Assembly: GCA_947179485.1 (NCBI GenBank) | Contig: OX359247.1 | Coordinates: 26,450,801-26,514,800, forward strand | Reading direction: 5' to 3' | Length of the DNA stretch: 64,000 nt | Origin: Allacma fusca | Lineage: Eukaryota > Arthropoda > Collembola > Symphypleona > Sminthuridae | In this document: piece after piece, positions 19,566 through 31,895 of the stretch | How the letters are laid out: the number at the start of each line of letters is the position of its first letter | Position numbering within the stretch: position 1 is the first letter of the stretch | Made by a program: the position numbers and the translations under genes | The notes under the pieces: model-generated | What the model was told of the DNA's origin: nothing | What the model saw: the letters and a program-made list of their open reading frames with translations, nothing else | The model's database searches: none

Positions 19566-20847
19566 ATATGTATATGTACATATATGTAGGTAACATACTA
19601 GTTACTACTGGAGACCTGGTGAGTTATTTGCCAGACAGAGCTTTCTAGCATCTGGGGCAAAGGAATACACTAGCCCGTTCGAGTCCACTGATTTGGGGTA
19701 CTTGCTTCGAAAATATTTTTTCCTTTATCTCAGTCCTTGACAGCAACTACATATGCACCTACACATTTCTTGACTTGGCAGTCGGCCACGCTAAATGCTG
19801 GTTGCACATTTCCTTTGGATGAGATAGAAGCACCAGCTGTCATTGTCACTGGTTCCCGTATCTCAGATTGTTCTCCTTCATTGCCCAAATATCTCCTGGA
19901 GCCTCGTTGGCACTGGGGAAAGGTTTCAAAGTCACCGCTGCCTCCTATTATTTTAGATGATGACATTTGCGCAAACTATATATTTATCAGATTCGTTCTC
20001 TTTCTTTCAATTTTTAAAGCCACCCAATTCTGAACCACAACGGGGCCGAGAATTTTAAAAAGGGTTTTGTTTAAAAATCAAAATTATAGTAATGTATGTT
20101 ACAAAATTATGCAGACGCGTATTCAATGTTTTTAATGGAGTGAGCTACACTTAATCGGCAATAAAATCTAATCGGCACAGATTATGTTGAATGCCATAAA
20201 TATTTAGGGTAATAACCTGTATTAAAGTTACAAACTTTAAAGGTAGCTTATTTTATAATAGGGGCATAGATAATGAAAGTGCGTTTGTTAAGACTCGCTT
20301 ATTAATCACTAACATTAACTACAGAGTTTATTTACCACTTGAAAAAAAATTGAAGGGTGGTAAAAGCTACATACAAATGGCGACACAAGTCATAGGGCGT
20401 GTAAAACTACTGTGTACAGTGTAACTACATTACATTGTAAGAAAACTTGTATTTGCTGATAAGTTATAAGTACTATTGAAATTTAGTTTTTATACATTAA
20501 CAACACACAAATTTGTTCGAGTAAAAATTGTATTCCTCTATTTAAAGGTGTAAACAACGTGTGCCAAAAAATCTGTCGCCGAAACATGTCAAACATGATT
20601 TCTTATGACTAAAACTACTTTCAACCTGTACTAATTCTTTCAAATATATTTTACAAAATATTCAGTAAGTTGGAAAATAACTACTATATATTCACAAATG
20701 TTACTCAATATTCAATATTTCCAGATCCAAGTTATGCAAAGTAAATAAACTTTTTAAAGGAGAAGAATGTACCATACAAAGTATAAAAGGTACACTATTC
20801 ACGACGGGCAGGAATTTTTAAATATAAATTATCTACACAGTTTAGCA
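19566..20847. other. Spacer downstream of the LTR element
   Basis: Starts with a short TATGTA-rich run. Holds only the small open frame at 19730-19966 (listed separately). The rest is AT-rich with no gene or RNA signature that I can support. Confidence 0.4.
19730..19966 (-). CDS. Hypothetical 78-aa open frame
   Basis: A minus-strand frame starting MSSSKIIGGSGDFETFPQ, with an in-frame stop four codons before the ATG, so the start is fixed if it is used. Composition is mixed and protein-like, but no domain, signal peptide or membrane segment is seen, and the opposite strand is open as well (19737-20033). It lies about 880 bp beyond the stop of the coiled-coil gene on the same strand. It may be chance. 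Confidence 0.18.
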   Translation of the reverse strand: MSSSKIIGGSGDFETFPQCQRGSRRYLGNEGEQSEIREPVTMTAGASISSKGNVQPAFSVADCQVKKCVGAYVVAVKD

Positions 20848-22220
20848 TCATATATCAGCATCAGGTGCTTCCAAATTATAGTTTTTCGTATGCACTATTT
20901 CACAAAGCCGCTCAATTTTCTTCTGCCTTCGATAGTCCAGTTGTCTGGTAGCAGACATTACAACGAGAATGTTGGCAAGTCGAACATTTTCCTTCTGCAA
21001 CTGATGCTTTCTGGACATAATCAGAATTATGAGAATTTGAGAATCAAAAAAAATTCTGAATGTGTGGGATTTAAACAACATTTAAAAGTTTCCAAGAAAT
21101 AACCTGGTAGTATCGCGAGGTTCTGTTGGAATCTGAACAGGCCCTAACGCTCGTATTTCATTTAGGAGGCCGTCTAAATTCAAGAAGTCTTTTTCAAGTT
21201 GATTTAATTCAGCTTTTCGCTTCCTTTCGTCTTTATTGGAATGAATTAGCAAATTTTCGATGCTATTTTCTCTACAAATACGAATATAAATCTTTCACAA
21301 TGTCAAAATGTAAAAATCAATACATATATCTTACTTTTCTTAATATTACTCTTCAGTTTGAAGATTCTCATCCACATTTGATTCCTGACTTCCAAACCGA
21401 GCAAACTCCTCATGACTTTTCGCATTTTGAATTACTTGAATCTTCAAGCTAGGAACTGCACATACATCTCCAAGTTTATTTTCCAGATCTACTATCTCCC
21501 ATTGCAAGGCACTTAAATCAGCAATTTCTGCACAATCATAATATCCAACAAAATGTTAGGAAATTAAATCCAGGCAGTCTATCCAGTCACCAGTAGTTTA
21601 CCCCACAAAATTATTTGGAAATGTCAAATACCTTGCACATCATCGAAACATACGGCAAACATATCCACAAGTAAACTCTGCTTCGCTTCTGGTGTTACAG
21701 TATCCATTTTCCACTTGTATGCAATGACAGTCCTCAAATTAAACCTAATATTTGCATCACCGCCCTGGATGAAGTAGGAAGGGATGAGGGAGAACTACAA
21801 GACACACAAAACTAATTGTAAATTACATCACAATGACATATTCAGTTAAATATAAAAATGATGACAAAATCTTTAAAAAAATATATTGCATAAAATACTT
21901 ATTGAATCCTACTCAATTATATCTCACCTTTTCTGGCAAGTCCAATATTGATAGTGTTGGGGCAATGCGTGACAAAGATTGTTCACTGTATATTTAGTAC
22001 TTACAAAAGAGGAAACAACATTTTGGGCAATAACTAATTTACAACACTTCCGTTTAAATTAATTTCTTTGAAAAAGTCTTCAAACAAAAACAACACACAA
22101 ATCTCAATCAACCGGCATTTCACTAATAACTTAAACCATATTTCAGCTTAAACTTTTAATGTCACAAAACCCATGTAATTTGCTGAAACTGCAACGTAAG
22201 TAATATCCACCTTACAGCAT
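20848..22220 (-). CDS. Unidentified coiled-coil protein, six exons, 244 aa
   Basis: I do not recognise the family. Exons on minus: 22216-22220 (ATGCT), 21928-21985, 21632-21794, 21350-21527, 21104-21271 and 20848-21010, all with GT donors, AG acceptors and matching phases; stop at 20848-20850. The N-terminal part begins MLEQSLSRIAPTLSILDLPE and continues FSLIPSYFIQGGDANIRFNL with RTVIAYKWKMDTVTP, which looks like a small folded domain. From residue ~75 it becomes helical and charged (ALQWEIVDLENKLGD; KDERKRKAELNQLEKDFLNL; RKHQLQKENVRLANIL; YRRQKKIERLCEIV), typical of coiled-coil subunits of cytoskeletal, kinetochore or trafficking complexes. The first exon, with only five coding bases, is the least certain; exons 2-6 are firm. 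It is transcribed away from PNPT1. Confidence 0.8.
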
Positions 22221-22557
22221 TATTAAAATGTACCTAAGACCTAAATTAAGAATCTTCTTGGTTCTTGATGCACATTTTTCTTTTTAACTATAGACAGTAT
22301 TTATGGACAAAAATCGACATCCACGTCCCGCCAACTTCACTGTACACATTTGAATTCTGTGAGCTCCTTCCTGCATGCAGTCATATATAGCAGCCTAATC
22401 TATGACCTGTAACAGGCAGCGTATAGCGTATGCATGTCCTTCATGCTTTAGCTTTTGAAACGGATACCAAAACAGTGTGTAGTAGCTCTTCATTCAAGTG
22501 TGCATACAAGTCTGGACGTCTGGAGCCGGACACTGCACTGGCAGAAACTGTTACAGT
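22221..22557. other. 5' flank of the coiled-coil gene
   Basis: Probably holds the untranslated start and promoter of the minus-strand coiled-coil gene. No TATA box in a convincing position and no other feature. Confidence 0.35.
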
Positions 22558-22996
22558 AAAAATCATCCCTACGCGATAATTTGAGGCTTCGCGTAAGGTG
22601 GAGTCAGCTACCGCCGTCAAAGTAGACTAAATTTTGAGTTTTTATCGAAATTTTGGAATTTTTTTCAAAAAAACTATCCGGTTGATTTCAACCACATAAG
22701 CAATAACCATATTACTATTTACATAAGCAATATTCACATAACATGTCATTGAAATTGATTCAGTAGTTTTGGCGATAACTGTCATTTGACTTGAAGTGCA
22801 AAGTTTAAAGAATTGTTTTCTCGAAAACTATCCGGCTGATTTCAGCCAAATACGAACTCGGGCTTACAGTTGGCATAAGTAATGTCCGTACACAAGTTTA
22901 TTGAAATCGGTCCAGTAGTTTTTGAAACATCGTGCGGAAGGACGTATGGACGCACGGACAAGGCTATTTTACTACGGGGCTGACGCTACCCTAAAA
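22558..22996. repeat. Interspersed repeat, copy 1
   Basis: About 439 bp that recur at 35263-35700. Shared landmarks: ACGCGATAATTTGAGGCTTC, GTCAGCTACCGCC, GGACAAGGCTATTTTACTA and a terminal GGCTGACGC. Near each end lies AGGGTGGCGTCAGC or its complement (best seen in copy 2), suggesting short inverted termini. Inside is a tandem duplication of about 154 bp, each half holding AAACTATCCGG and a TTGAAAT..G..CAGTAGTTTT block. No target duplication found; class unknown. Confidence 0.8.
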
Positions 22997-23962
22997 ACGT
23001 TATTATAAACCCTGTTACATATATTCAACTACTCTTGGCTAACCTTAATTAAAAAATACTTATTCTAGAAAAATATTCGAAAGCATTGGAAATAGTAATA
23101 ATTCCCTAGCCATTTATAGCAACACGATATTGTGATGTGAAAAGTACCGGTAGAAAGCTGTATTAGTGGTTTATAAAAACTCCCAACAAGTGCCACTCCA
23201 AGCTTAACTTATCAACGTAATTTGTAACTAATGGAGGAAACGATCCTGGCAGAAGGAAACATTGAGGATTTTGATGTCTGATGTCATGTCAAGTTTTCGG
23301 AGCTCATGGGAAATAAAAAACTTGCTTATAGAAATTGTAATGTGAAAGCAAAACAACTTTAAATTGGTGTGCTATGTAATATGAAAGCGACTATGTGTAG
23401 ATATCAATCATTACCATCCATTTTATTATAAGGTAATAAAATTTTGAAACTTATATTTATGTAAGTGTCCCAACATGTTGCGACAATTTTAGTATCTTGG
23501 CTGACGGATAAAACTCCGACAAAATTGCTGAAAATTTAAAATTTTCAAGTCAGTGGACTGCCGAAAGTTTCTTGGAATACTCAACCAGCATTGAGAGGGT
23601 AGCACACATGAATTTAAATTTAAACCATGGACGGCAATTGTCCTATTATAATTATTGTGGAGAGATGTGTGGCGATTATTTTGTGAATTAGAAGACAAGA
23701 AAACCCTGCGTCACACTGGACAAGGCGAAGGAATTTTTACATGAGATTACCCGCGTTTGCGTTTGTTAGTTTGAATTGGGAAAGTGTCCAATCCAAGTGC
23801 AGGAGTAAATTTGCGCCCCTTTCAAAAGTCTCATGTGTCGCGTTAAATTTACTCTTCGCGGTTATGATTTCGTGAATCGTGAATAAGTTAACTGGGGTAT
23901 GGGATAGCAGAGTGGTGGTCTTCCGTGTATTATATATTTAGTGTTCATTGTCATAAAAGAAA
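22997..23962. other. Upstream region of PNPT1
   Basis: No gene. The last 250 bp are less AT-rich (GTGTCGCGTTAAATTTACTC, CTTCGCGGTTATG) and are the natural place for the PNPT1 promoter; no TATA box is evident apart from TATATATTTA about 30 bp upstream of the start codon. Confidence 0.4.
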
Positions 23963-26900
23963 ATGTTCAATCGTTTTTTATTACAATTAGATAAAATGGG
24001 GGGATCACAATTATTCCGAGTAAAAATGATGAGTCGGCTTTGTCAACGAAGATGGTATTTAGCTCCTGCAAAAAATGTGGAAGCAGTCGTTAGTTTTAGT
24101 GACGGGTAAGTTTTGTTTTATATATTTTGTTGCAAATAATTTGCAGAAACTTACTCTCATTTGTAGCGTTGCATGTTCCAGTGTCAAATAACGGAAATTA
24201 GCAAATTCAATTAGTTAAAAAATGATGTTAGTGTATGCCGGGTCTGTTGAATATTTTTTGTAGTAGATGCTACAGATTTCTGAAGTGCATACATATTTGG
24301 TAATGCAGACCTAACACTTATTGACAAAAAAATAATTAAATCACAGGTCAAAGATGAAATTAAATTCCGGTAAACTGGCCAAATTAGCTGATGGAAGTGC
24401 AGTGGCTCAAATAGGGGATACATCAGTGATGGTTGCAGCAGTCGGGAAGAGCAAAACAACATCAAACTCATTTATGCCTTTAACTGTGGACTATCGTCAG
24501 AAAGCTGCTGCGGCGGGTCGAATCCCTACGAATTACCTCAGAAGAGAGCTTGGCCCGACTGAAAGGGAAATTTTAACTAGCCGTTTAATCGACCGGTCCG
24601 TCAGGCCACTTTTTCCCGTTGGATACGGGTGTGAGACGCAGCTAATGTGCAATCTTTTGTCAGTGGATGGCTGTAACGACCCGGACATTATGAGTATAAA
24701 TGCTGCGTCTTGTGCCCTTAGTCTGTCGGACATCCCCTGGAATGGACCTGTGGGAGCGGTGCGAGTTGGTTTAATAGATAATGAACTGAGGGTGAATCCC
24801 ACGCGGAAGGAACAACTTCACAGTCAGATGAATTTGGTAGTTACAGCTGCAAATCAGAATTTGGTAGTGATGCTGGAAGGTTCCTGTGACCTCATTCTAC
24901 AGGATATATTGCTCAAAGCTATCAAATTTGGGGTGCGGGAGTGTCAACATATTATTCAAGAGATAATTCATTTGCAGAAAATGATTGGGAAGACCAAGCG
25001 GGAGGTGGATGCAAAGTCTCTGCCGCCGGATGAAGTAGTTTCTGCAATGAAATCCCTCTGTGAACTTCGGATAAAGGAAATATTTAAGGATTTTAGTTTA
25101 GATAAATTGCAACGAGACAATGCCATTTCGGCTATAAGACTTGACGTGCTTGAACATGTCAGAAGTAGCTTTGCAACTGTGGATATATCTTTATTGAACG
25201 AAGCCTTTACAAAATTAACAAAAACAATTTTACGTAATCAGATTTTAGAAGAAAAGATAAGATGTGATGGGAGGGGTATCACTGATTTAAGAAATATTTC
25301 CTGTGAGATTGATCTTCATAAGCCTCTACATGGTTCCTCGTTATTCCAAAGGGGTCAGACTCAAGTGTTTTGTACAGTGGCATTTGATTCTATCGACTCT
25401 GCTCTCAAATCCGACCCTCTCTCGGTTCTTACGGGCGGAATAAAAGAAAAGAATTTTTTCCTACACTATGAATTTCCTCCGTATGCAACAAATGAGACTG
25501 GACGTGTAGGGAGTTTTGGAAGAAGAGAATTAGGTCATGGTGCTTTGGCTGAGAAATCTCTGCGCTCTGTGGTTCCCAAAGATTTTCCATTTACTATCAG
25601 ATTGACTTCTGAAGTACTGGAATCCAATGGTTCCTCGTCAATGGCTTCTGTTTGTGGCGGCTCACTGGCTTTAATGGATGCAGGAGTACCCATTTCCTCA
25701 CCTGCCGCTGGGGTTGCCGTTGGTTTAGTCACTAAGTATACCGGGAGTGATACGAAACATCTAGAAGACTATGTGATTCTGACGGACATTCTGGGAATTG
25801 AAGACTTCATGGGGGACATGGACTTCAAGTTGGCGGGGACAAAAAAAGAGATCACGGCTTTGCAAGTTGATACTAAAGTCCCGGGGTTACCATTGAAAGT
25901 TGTTAATGAGGCTGTGGTGCAGGCATGCGAGGCGAAGAATCAAATTCTTAATATAATGAGAGAAACTATTGAAAAACCAAGGTTTCAGAAAAAAGAGAAT
26001 TGGCCGGTTTCGGAAAAAATTCAGGTTCCTGTTCACAAAAGATCGAAGTTTTTGGGGTATGGGGGTGGAAATGTGAAGAGACTGCTGGCAGAAGTTGGAG
26101 TCCAGCTAACACAATTAGATGACACAACCTATTATGTCTTTGCTCCCAACTCAAGTGCAATGGATGAGGCTAAGGAATTAATTAATGAATTCTTGGCAGA
26201 TGAGCGTGAGCCCGAACTTGAGTTTGGAGCCATTTATACTGCAAACATTGTCGAAGTTCGCGATACAGGAGTCATGGTTACTTTATATCCCAATATGCCA
26301 CCTGCACTACTTCATAATTCACAATTGGATCAACGCAAGGTAAGCTTGTAGTTTCTGTGCATACATGTTTTGTAATTCTGGGTAGTGTTTGTGTTTTAAT
26401 CATTGCAGGATTGAGGTAGTAGTATTTAATTAGGAACACTGTAACGTTTAAGAAGAAAAATTACTTTAAAAATTTACGCCTGTGTTACTAGGTTACAAGA
26501 ATGATCCAGTGATGTTATAAAGAAAATGTATCTTAATTTTAATTACAAGTATAATGTGTGCATCAAATTCATCCGTCGCTTACGCTAGCTTTCAACATCG
26601 TAATTTGTCTAGCAAGTGATTACGTTCACATTAGATGGTTTTGTGTTTCTTATATTTTGTCGATTTGTCTTTTGTGATGTTTCTTATGTAATAATGTGAC
26701 AAGGAAATTTATAGGGGAAAATACAAGAAACAATTTTTGATTAATGAACGTGTATGTTATTTATTCCAAATGGAAAACTCAGCATCAGTTAAATGTTGTC
26801 TTTGTGTTTCTTTCAGATCCACCATCCAAGTGCACTGGGGCTGGAAGTCGGTCAAGAACTTCAAGTCAAATATTTTGGTCGGGATCCAGTCAATGGAGCA

Positions 26901-26990
26901 TTGCGAATTTCGCGCAAAGTGTTGCTTACACCTACAATATCTATAGTTAAGAATCTTAAGGATAGTGGTAGTACTCCGTCTCAGCTATAA
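23963..26990 (+). CDS. PNPT1: Polyribonucleotide nucleotidyltransferase 1, mitochondrial (PNPase)
   Basis: 3'-to-5' phosphorolytic exoribonuclease of mitochondria, also tied to RNA import and degradosome function. Exons 23963-24105, 24347-26339 and 26817-26990; phases agree, product 769 aa (human 783). The first ~40 residues ([11 protein letters not shown] to CQRRWYL) are basic and hydroxylated like a mitochondrial presequence. Then RNase PH domain 1 (~48-190), the all-alpha linker (~230-320), RNase PH domain 2 (~340-580) with FGRRELGHG (~437), [20 protein letters not shown] and the metal/catalytic EDFMGDMDF (~530), a KH domain with [10 protein letters not shown] (~618), and an S1 domain from [15 protein letters not shown] (~675), completed by exon 3. 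Exon 2 alone is 1,993 bp. All expected motifs are present, so it should be functional. Confidence 0.97.
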
Positions 26991-27098
26991 TTTTTGTAAT
27001 TAATAGTTCTATTTAGTCTTCAGTTTTACCTTTTAATCGTGTAGACCTTTTGTACTAAAAAGACTGAAACGAACTTTGTTTAAATCGATAATTAAATC

Positions 27099-27104
27099 AA
27101 TAAA
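27099..27104 (+). promoter_or_regulatory. Likely PNPT1 poly-A signal
   Basis: AATAAA 109 bp after the PNPT1 stop codon, the first such hexamer downstream on the plus strand. Confidence 0.6.
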
Positions 27105-28857
27105 AACATCTTTCGGTTTATTACTATACGGTGTGGTTACCACAGCACAGTTTCGGAATATTTTGATTTGAGCGTTTCTCAGTTCTGCAGTAGTGTTTTC
27201 ATACTGTTAACCATCACATCTGCAACGTTTGTTTATCCGAATTTAGCTAATGAATGCAACAAAGACTATTTAAAATGTAACTTACGCATTATGTACTATT
27301 AAAATGCAAGTTCCGCATGAGAATATCCTCCATGCTGTGAACAATGACTTCAAAGGGCGAGATGAAGGCACCTGAATGTAATATGAATTAGATGCTTATT
27401 AGGTTATTAAATATTAGACTGACAATTAGACGAGATAAAAATTCCAAGCATATCTCGTGTGAAAGCCATAGCTCGACCCGTTCTCTGAAAACGTTGTTAA
27501 TGGAAAACTTATGTATTGGTTGTGTTTGTGCGAGCACTACAAAAGAGCATGAGAATGGGAGCAGTGTTTTAATAAGAGGCTTACCTCGTATTTTTGTGAT
27601 ATGGGAAATTGTCTTGTCTTATAATCGAGAAATTATGGCTCCTTAATTTTCTTAAATTAGTCTTTCATTTCACGGTAGTTTTATTAAGCAGGTCAGTTGA
27701 ATTTTACTTGAGTGGTACTTGGTTGAGTATTTCTTACTGGCGACACTAGAGAAGGAAAATGGATTTTTCATGTTTGCATGTAGTAGTCATTCTACCTCTT
27801 CAGCTCCGCTCTATTTATTCCAGCTCTAATTGAATTCTTCTTGAAAATATACGGATGCTAGTAGTCGGATTTCCGTGTTTTAAAAGTGCAGCATGAGACC
27901 CAATGTGACTTTTGGGATTTGGGAGTTAGACAATTTCTCTTGTATGTAGATATTCAAATGGTAACTAATCAAAAATCTTAGGGTGCTTCCAGTCTCCGAT
28001 TGGCTTTCAATGCTATTCCAAGACTGTATTGGTGGGAAAATATTACCCATTTTTGGTTCCAGATCCGTGAAGGATCTCGAAAACTATTTACCGTAATGTC
28101 TGTTCAGCATATACGGGACGCATGCACCAACGTAGGCGTGTGAAGATTGGAGTGCATATTTACTAACCCTGGTTCTTGCTGGTGTAGGCAATGGGTAAAT
28201 TAAACTTTGGAACTGTACATCTGCGAAATCCACTTGGGGTTTCTGCTTTAACCATGGGCGTGTGCGGGAACACTTTTATTTTTAGGCTTCCTTCAATTTC
28301 CTCTCCAACGCCATTCATAATGCAAGTTATTGTTTTTTCTTTCGCTATACTCACAGATAGCGACAGCGACAATAATTGCAAGACTCAGGTCCCTTTATTT
28401 TCCACGTTGAGTAGATGCACCGAAGTTCTCGTGTTCATCTGCTGGCTTCGGCTTGCTTATTTGTGTAGATGTAGATAGATTTGATAATGGGAATGGCATC
28501 GACAAATATAAACATTAATTAGGAGTTACGTCTTTGTCTATTTTTATTTTCTACAGTTTTTCATACAAGCATCCCGATTTCTACTTTCGTCTTTTCTAGA
28601 AATTCTTGTTTTTTGTAATTATTTTGTTTGCTAGTTTAGCCAGTATACGTAGTGCTACATACATAATGCGACGTTTTGACATATCTGTCTTCACCAATTG
28701 CCTTGAAACAATAAGCTTATGAAAATGTGGCCAAAATGAAACATTCCTGGTGGTGGGATGGGATAATTTCTTGCAAAAGTTCAGATTATGACATAAGATA
28801 TATTTATCAATTAGGTACTATGTGAAGGATGTTTTGTAAATAGATTTTCTATGTATG
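27105..28857. other. Intergenic DNA after PNPT1
   Basis: No coding exon, RNA gene or repeat that I can support. Open frames here are short and lack domain signatures on both strands. Confidence 0.5.
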
Positions 28858-28865
28858 CATATAAC

Positions 28866-29014
28866 CAGGGGTGGATTAATACAATATTTTTTACCCTGGC
28901 CTTAACCCTCAAAATATATTTGTTGGCCTTTACGCATGCAATCTGAGGACCTTCGTTAATATTTTTTTTTACCCTGGCCGGGCCAGGGTGGGCCACCCCG
29001 TAAATCCACCCCTG
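28866..29014. mobile_element. 149-bp hAT-like MITE
   Basis: Begins CAGGGGTGGATTAA and ends with the complement of CAGGGGTGGATTTA. The flanks CATATAAC (28858-28865) and TATATAAC (29015-29022) agree at 7 of 8 positions, as expected for a slightly aged 8-bp hAT target duplication. CAGGGGTGG is a common hAT terminus. The inside contains ACCCTGGCC twice in direct orientation and once inverted. Confidence 0.82.
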
Positions 29015-29022
29015 TATATAAC

Positions 29023-30653
29023 AAGCAATTAGTGAAAAGTGAAAGTAAGCTTCAGTCTGATGAATGGAAATAAAAGCAGGGATTTTCTACATTTAAAATA
29101 CAAAAGACATGGAAAGACTTGAATGTTCCCAAATATGTAGGACCAGGGGAGTTATTCTCGAAAGACTTACGAGCATAACTTCAGTCGTAACTCTTAAATT
29201 TCAATAGTTGAAATTCTACCAAAGTCATAACTTTACAACACGGTAAAAGCAATCGTTCAACTTACGATCAATCTATGGGATGATTTTTACTAAGCACATG
29301 TTCATTCTTGGCCAAATTCCTACATAATGATCGTTTCCGGACAGCCCAACGTTAGTTGTCGCACAATGTACCGCTTAAACAATGTCATCTTTTGATAATA
29401 AACAACGAACGAATTACTATATTGCTAGCCAAAGGCACTTCATATAACGGTTAAGAAAGTGGAGCAAAGTCCTAATTTGTTTGGAAAAAATAGTTTTCGA
29501 AAATCTACGAATATTTACATAAATTTCAAAATTTTATCATATGATAGTTTGACGCTCATTTGTGGTCCTTCCGCTGAGACCTCTGAGCATGTCTGATGAA
29601 CTTTTTGCTAGAGAGCAAGGTTGAAGAAATTCAGCTTCATGACACTCTCTCTGAATATAAGAAAACAAAAATTTGATTCTTAAAATCAAATGCTGAGGTA
29701 GAGTGAAACATGAGGGTTACGTCTAAAGGGAATAAGTTCACGTTTTTACGCTTATAGATAAATACATAAACAGGTCTTAAAAATGGGCTCTTATGGTAGT
29801 ATAGTATTGAACGTAATATGTCAAACCCTGATGCTTCTGGAAAACTGAAGGGTACAGCGTGAAGATTACTGCTGGCGTGTGTGAACACAGAGTACGGCGC
29901 ATGGACGCTTTAAAAAGTGTCCCAAAACGTTAAGTACCCTTTCACTTTTTCTCCTCAGCAAACTCTGTGTTGTAGAAGTCTCATTGTCAGTTTATGCTTT
30001 CTTGTGAAGCCAATGTGCACTTTACGACCGTTCCAACTAGAGACTACTTGATTATGCTACATTCGAAAAGTTTAGTTGGACCTACCACATCAATCACTTC
30101 AATGGAATTGGTAGTAATAGGACCCCTCTCAAACTCTTGTACTCGGAATTCGGAATCACCAAGCAGCTAAGTTTCCTTCGTTTATATTAAATTCCCCCTT
30201 TTCAGAAACCCTTCGATTAAAGTGAGTGTTTCTATTTTATTATTGCAACAGTCTTTAACTTTGAGTTAACATTATAAAAGATGAATTTACTTAAATAATA
30301 AATATTTTTGGCTTCCCCATGGGTCATTTACCAGTTCAAAGTCCTCCCAAATGAGATTCATGGGGATCAGAATCCCATATTTAACATGAATCCCCCATGG
30401 GGCATTATGACCACGGCGAAACAGTCTCTTTACCGATGGTCTTCATCCCTCACGGGAAACATAATAATTAGCTTTACATACATATATCAGATAAATTGAA
30501 GAAAGCGTCAGGAAAAACATGATGAATCCTACGCTTACTACTTATAGGAACACCCGCGTATTGAGCTTCGGAGGATAAGTTGAAATTCCTGACAAAACGT
30601 GTATTCATTAGTTTATTAACTCACATTCGCTGAATCTGCCCAAAAACTGATGT
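29023..30653. other. Non-coding stretch with first copy of a local repeat
   Basis: Apart from the repeated block at 29818-30185 (listed separately) nothing recognisable. An in-frame-looking patch at 30308-30499 has no domain. Confidence 0.45.
29818..30185 (+). repeat. Diverged duplicated block, copy A
   Basis: This block recurs in the same orientation at 31896-32235. Matching segments include TTAAGTACCCTTTCACTTTT, GTGTCCCAAAACRTTAAG, CCAATRTGCAC and AAGCAGCTA, in the same order with small indels; roughly three quarters of positions agree by eye. No open frame or terminal repeat is evident, so it is an old dispersed repeat or a segmental duplication. Confidence 0.75.
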
Positions 30654-30661
30654 GTGTCCAT

Positions 30662-31539
30662 TAGGGTTGGTCATACCGATATAACGATACGATATTATCG
30701 TTAATATCGTCCAATTTGGAGGAACGATATGCTACGACAATTCTCGTATATTTCACGCGTTATATCGCTCTATCTTAATATCGTTCTAAGAAGGTAGGAT
30801 CGTCAAAAATTACATAATGTTGTCAGCTGACGTATTTCATGCCCTAGAAAGTGTCATCTGAACCGGAAGAAGTGGTCAAAACGGTTCAATTCAGTTCAGT
30901 ACAAATTAATTCAATTCGTTTCAGTTCAAATTTTTGAATTGAACTGCATCGAAAACAACGGTTTCCGCAGATAAACTTAAAGAATACGCTTTCTAGACAC
31001 GACAGCAGTATTTTCCAAGCATACAGCAGAAGGAAGTTAAACTAAGGGTATAGATCGTTACTTTTAGGATCTGGAGAGCTTGTAAACTGTAAATCTGTTG
31101 CTGAAATGTTTGGGGCAAAACGAATCGTTTGAACTTTAATAATTCAAGAAAAACAATTCATGTAATTCAAAGTTATGAACTGAATCAATCGAATCAGTTT
31201 CATCTTGAATTGAATCGGAAAATTAGTAAATTGAACTGAACTGAACCGAAAATTTCCAATTCAGAATTGAATTGGTTCGAGCAATAGAAGGAATTGTTAA
31301 ACAGGCATTTGGAAAAGTGAATAATTAAAAATGAAGCATTATTTCGGCTTATTTTTATTACTTATATAACTTTTAATAAATTAAATACTTATTGGATAAT
31401 TTTTACTGCTTAATTTCTTTATTATTTCAATTTATATGTATATCGTTTTTATCGTTCTACCATATCGTTATCGGGATTATTTTTGTGAACGATAACGATA
31501 TTAACGATATTTCGAAAGGTAACGATATGACCAACCCTA
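30662..31539. mobile_element. Non-autonomous hAT-like element rich in ATATCGTTA
   Basis: 878 bp. It starts TAGGGTTGGTCATACCG and ends with the complement of TAGGGTTGGTCATATCG (16 of 17), flanked by exact 8-bp direct repeats GTGTCCAT at 30654-30661 and 31540-31547. Both subterminal zones are arrays of ATATCGTTA / TAACGATAT. A second motif, AATTGAACTGAACTGAAC and its complement, lies as two facing clusters further in (about 30885-30955 and 31135-31275). No coding capacity seen. It lies between the two copies of the local repeat described at 29818. Confidence 0.9.
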
Positions 31540-31895
31540 GTGTCCATGTTATCACGAACGTGCACACCGAAGTTCAAATCCTGCAAGCTTCAAATCGTTT
31601 TTATCTTTTGTGGGACCTTCTCTGGGTGGCAAGGTTAGGTCTGGAAGGGTACTATTTTCCTGCAAAATATTTTATTGTATCAAATTATATTTACAATCAT
31701 CCGATCATGATCAAATGATGTGAACGCGTGTAGGTATGTGCATGATCTTGTCTACCATCTATTTGATAGCTCATTTTATTTTTTAATGAAACTTATGTGA
31801 AGGTTTGTGTTTTTCGGGAATAGCTTCACATGTTTTACCCCAATAAAAAAAATATCATGTAAGATGCTCCTAATGGTGGGAGTGTACTGTATGTA

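Noticed and set aside
19590-19700. GTTCGAGTCC near 19676, resembling a tRNA B box, as part of a tRNA or tRNA-derived SINE.
   Set aside because: No A box at the proper distance and no cloverleaf pairing around it.
21966-22024. An apparent 19-nt intron (GTAAGTACTAAATATACAG) that would join MLFPLF in frame to the coiled-coil gene.
   Set aside because: Far below the known size of animal introns. The same acceptor can join a normal ~230-nt intron from ATGCT at 22216-22220 with a good GTAAGG donor, which also fits the phase.
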